Source of the DNA: an uncultured Gemmobacter sp.
GTDB lineage: Bacteria; Pseudomonadota; Alphaproteobacteria; Rhodobacterales; Rhodobacteraceae
Assembly (NCBI GenBank): GCA_937983495.1
Contig: CALKAA010000114.1
Coordinates: forward strand, 1 to 6,249
Direction of reading: 5' to 3'
DNA length: 6,249 bases
The notes under the pieces were generated by a model. It was not told the origin of the DNA and did not search any database. It worked only from the letters and a program-made list of their open reading frames with translations. The translations under genes were made by a program, and so were the position numbers. Numbering within the stretch: the first letter of the stretch is position 1; each line of letters starts with the position of its first letter. Below are positions 5,724 to 6,249 of this stretch, in pieces.

Positions 5724-6249
5724 ATGCTTGATCTCACCCGACTGAAAGACAGCCTCAAGACCTCGGACAAGATGCCCTTGGTGTTTCTGGGTCATGGCAG
5801 CCCGATGAACGCCATCGAGGATAACCCCTATGCCCGCAGCTGGGCCGCCCTGGGGCAGAACCTGCCGCGTCCGCAGGCCATTCTGGTGGTGTCCGCCCAT
5901 TGGATGACGCGCGGCACCACGCTGGTTTCGGTGAATGCGAAACCCGAAACCATCCATGATTTCTACGGCTTCCCGGCTGAGTTGCACGCGATGCAATACC
6001 CCGCCCCCGGCGACCCCGCACTGGCCGAGCGCATCGCGACGCTGGCGCGGGAGATCCCGGAGCGAGAGGCGGAGTCGCTGGGCGACGTCGGCGAGGCGAC
6101 GCTGCAAGAGCTGGTGTCCGCCCTCGAGCACGAGCTTCGCACCGGCATCTTGAGCGTGCGCGCCGCGGGCGGCGCGGACTCGCAAGCAGTGCGCATCGTG
6201 CTGGGCGGAGGCCGTGCGCTGACCGATACCATCGACGAGTTCGTGTCGC
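5724..6249 (+). CDS. ygiD: DODA-type extradiol dioxygenase (YgiD/LigB family), N-terminal part, joined to foreign sequence
   Basis: Cytoplasmic non-haem metal enzyme of the LigB fold; relatives such as E. coli YgiD open the ring of DOPA-like catechols between C4 and C5. The first ~107 residues match closely: MPLVFLGHGSPMNAIEDN, YARSWAALG, LPRPQAILVVSAHW, TRGT, TIHDFYGFP and YPAPGDPALAERI. H24 (GHGSP) and H59 (SAHW) are the expected N-terminal metal ligands. The family is about 260 residues long, with the third ligand histidine and a WGLDHG-like motif in the second half. None of that is present. After TL (residue 107, near base 6045) the frame stays open but reads a different protein type to the window edge. 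The functional gene thus supports only 5724 to about 6044 and, as written, could not make an active enzyme. The natural gene was probably complete, with the break an assembly join. It is divergent from, and probably controlled by, the LysR gene. The in vivo substrate is unknown. Confidence 0.85.
   Translation, partial: MLDLTRLKDSLKTSDKMPLVFLGHGSPMNAIEDNPYARSWAALGQNLPRPQAILVVSAHWMTRGTTLVSVNAKPETIHDFYGFPAELHAMQYPAPGDPALAERIATLAREIPEREAESLGDVGEATLQELVSALEHELRTGILSVRAAGGADSQAVRIVLGGGRALTDTIDEFVS
6045..6249 (+). other. Foreign tail, DUF4388-like coding fragment (probable chimeric join)
   Basis: In the same frame as the dioxygenase this stretch reads GDVGEATLQELVSALEHELR, then TGILSVRAAGG and VRIVLGGGRAL. 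The pattern (a helix of the xLQELxxxL type, then R-T-G-x-L-x-V-R, then a strand ending GGGRAL) resembles DUF4388/PATAN-type domains, common in myxobacteria and relatives, and has nothing in common with the LigB fold. Codon third positions are almost all G or C, so it looks like real coding DNA in this frame, and it looks richer in GC than the preceding gene. The exact junction cannot be fixed; it lies between about 6042 and 6065. The DUF4388 assignment is from memory of the family pattern and is moderate at best. Confidence 0.55.

Noticed and set aside
5628..6185. N-terminal extension of the LysR frame up to base 6185
   Set aside because: It runs antisense through the divergent dioxygenase gene and the chimeric tail. 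The LysR family N-terminus begins at the ATG at 5627, and a 483-residue LysR protein would be abnormal.

Overview
This 6.2 kb GC-rich piece reads as a fragment of an alphaproteobacterial genome, most likely Rhodobacteraceae-like. That placement is an inference from base composition, G/C-ending codons and the general look of the proteins; there is no rRNA or marker gene to test it. Both ends look artificial, so this is probably an unpolished (perhaps metagenomic) contig. Bases 1-47 are an Illumina TruSeq indexed adapter, about 32 unexplained bases follow it, and the right-hand ~200 bases do not belong to the gene they are joined to.

The interior is well-behaved bacterial sequence. Four genes lie on the minus strand, in transcription order: a LysR-type regulator (CrgA-like, 4734-5627), an AraC-type regulator (3780-4649), a complete FhuA-like TonB-dependent siderophore receptor (1557-3731), and a half-size ABC exporter-fold permease/ATPase of YwjA-like type. 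The last starts at 1493 and is cut off at the left edge just before its LSGGQ signature. One plus-strand gene, a YgiD/LigB-type extradiol dioxygenase (from 5724), is divergent from the LysR gene. It is intact for only about 107 residues before the sequence changes to a DUF4388-like segment.

The genes suggest two modules. The AraC regulator, receptor and ABC transporter form an iron/siderophore unit: the receptor takes ferric siderophore across the outer membrane, the ABC protein probably moves siderophore or a related substrate across the inner membrane, and the AraC protein probably responds to siderophore or iron. Two hairpins, one followed by U-rich sequence, lie between receptor and ABC gene and could lower transporter expression relative to the receptor. 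The LysR and dioxygenase genes form a divergent regulator/target pair whose 96-base spacer holds a good LysR-type box (GTATC-N5-GATAC). An AT-rich interrupted palindrome separates the modules, between the LysR stop and the AraC start.

I see no tRNA, rRNA, CRISPR array, insertion sequence or phage gene. There is no gene-free stretch over 300 bases. I found no convincing novel system; the strongest unusual signals are the adapter and the chimeric ends, and the most biologically interesting is the pairing of a siderophore receptor with an exporter-fold ABC protein.
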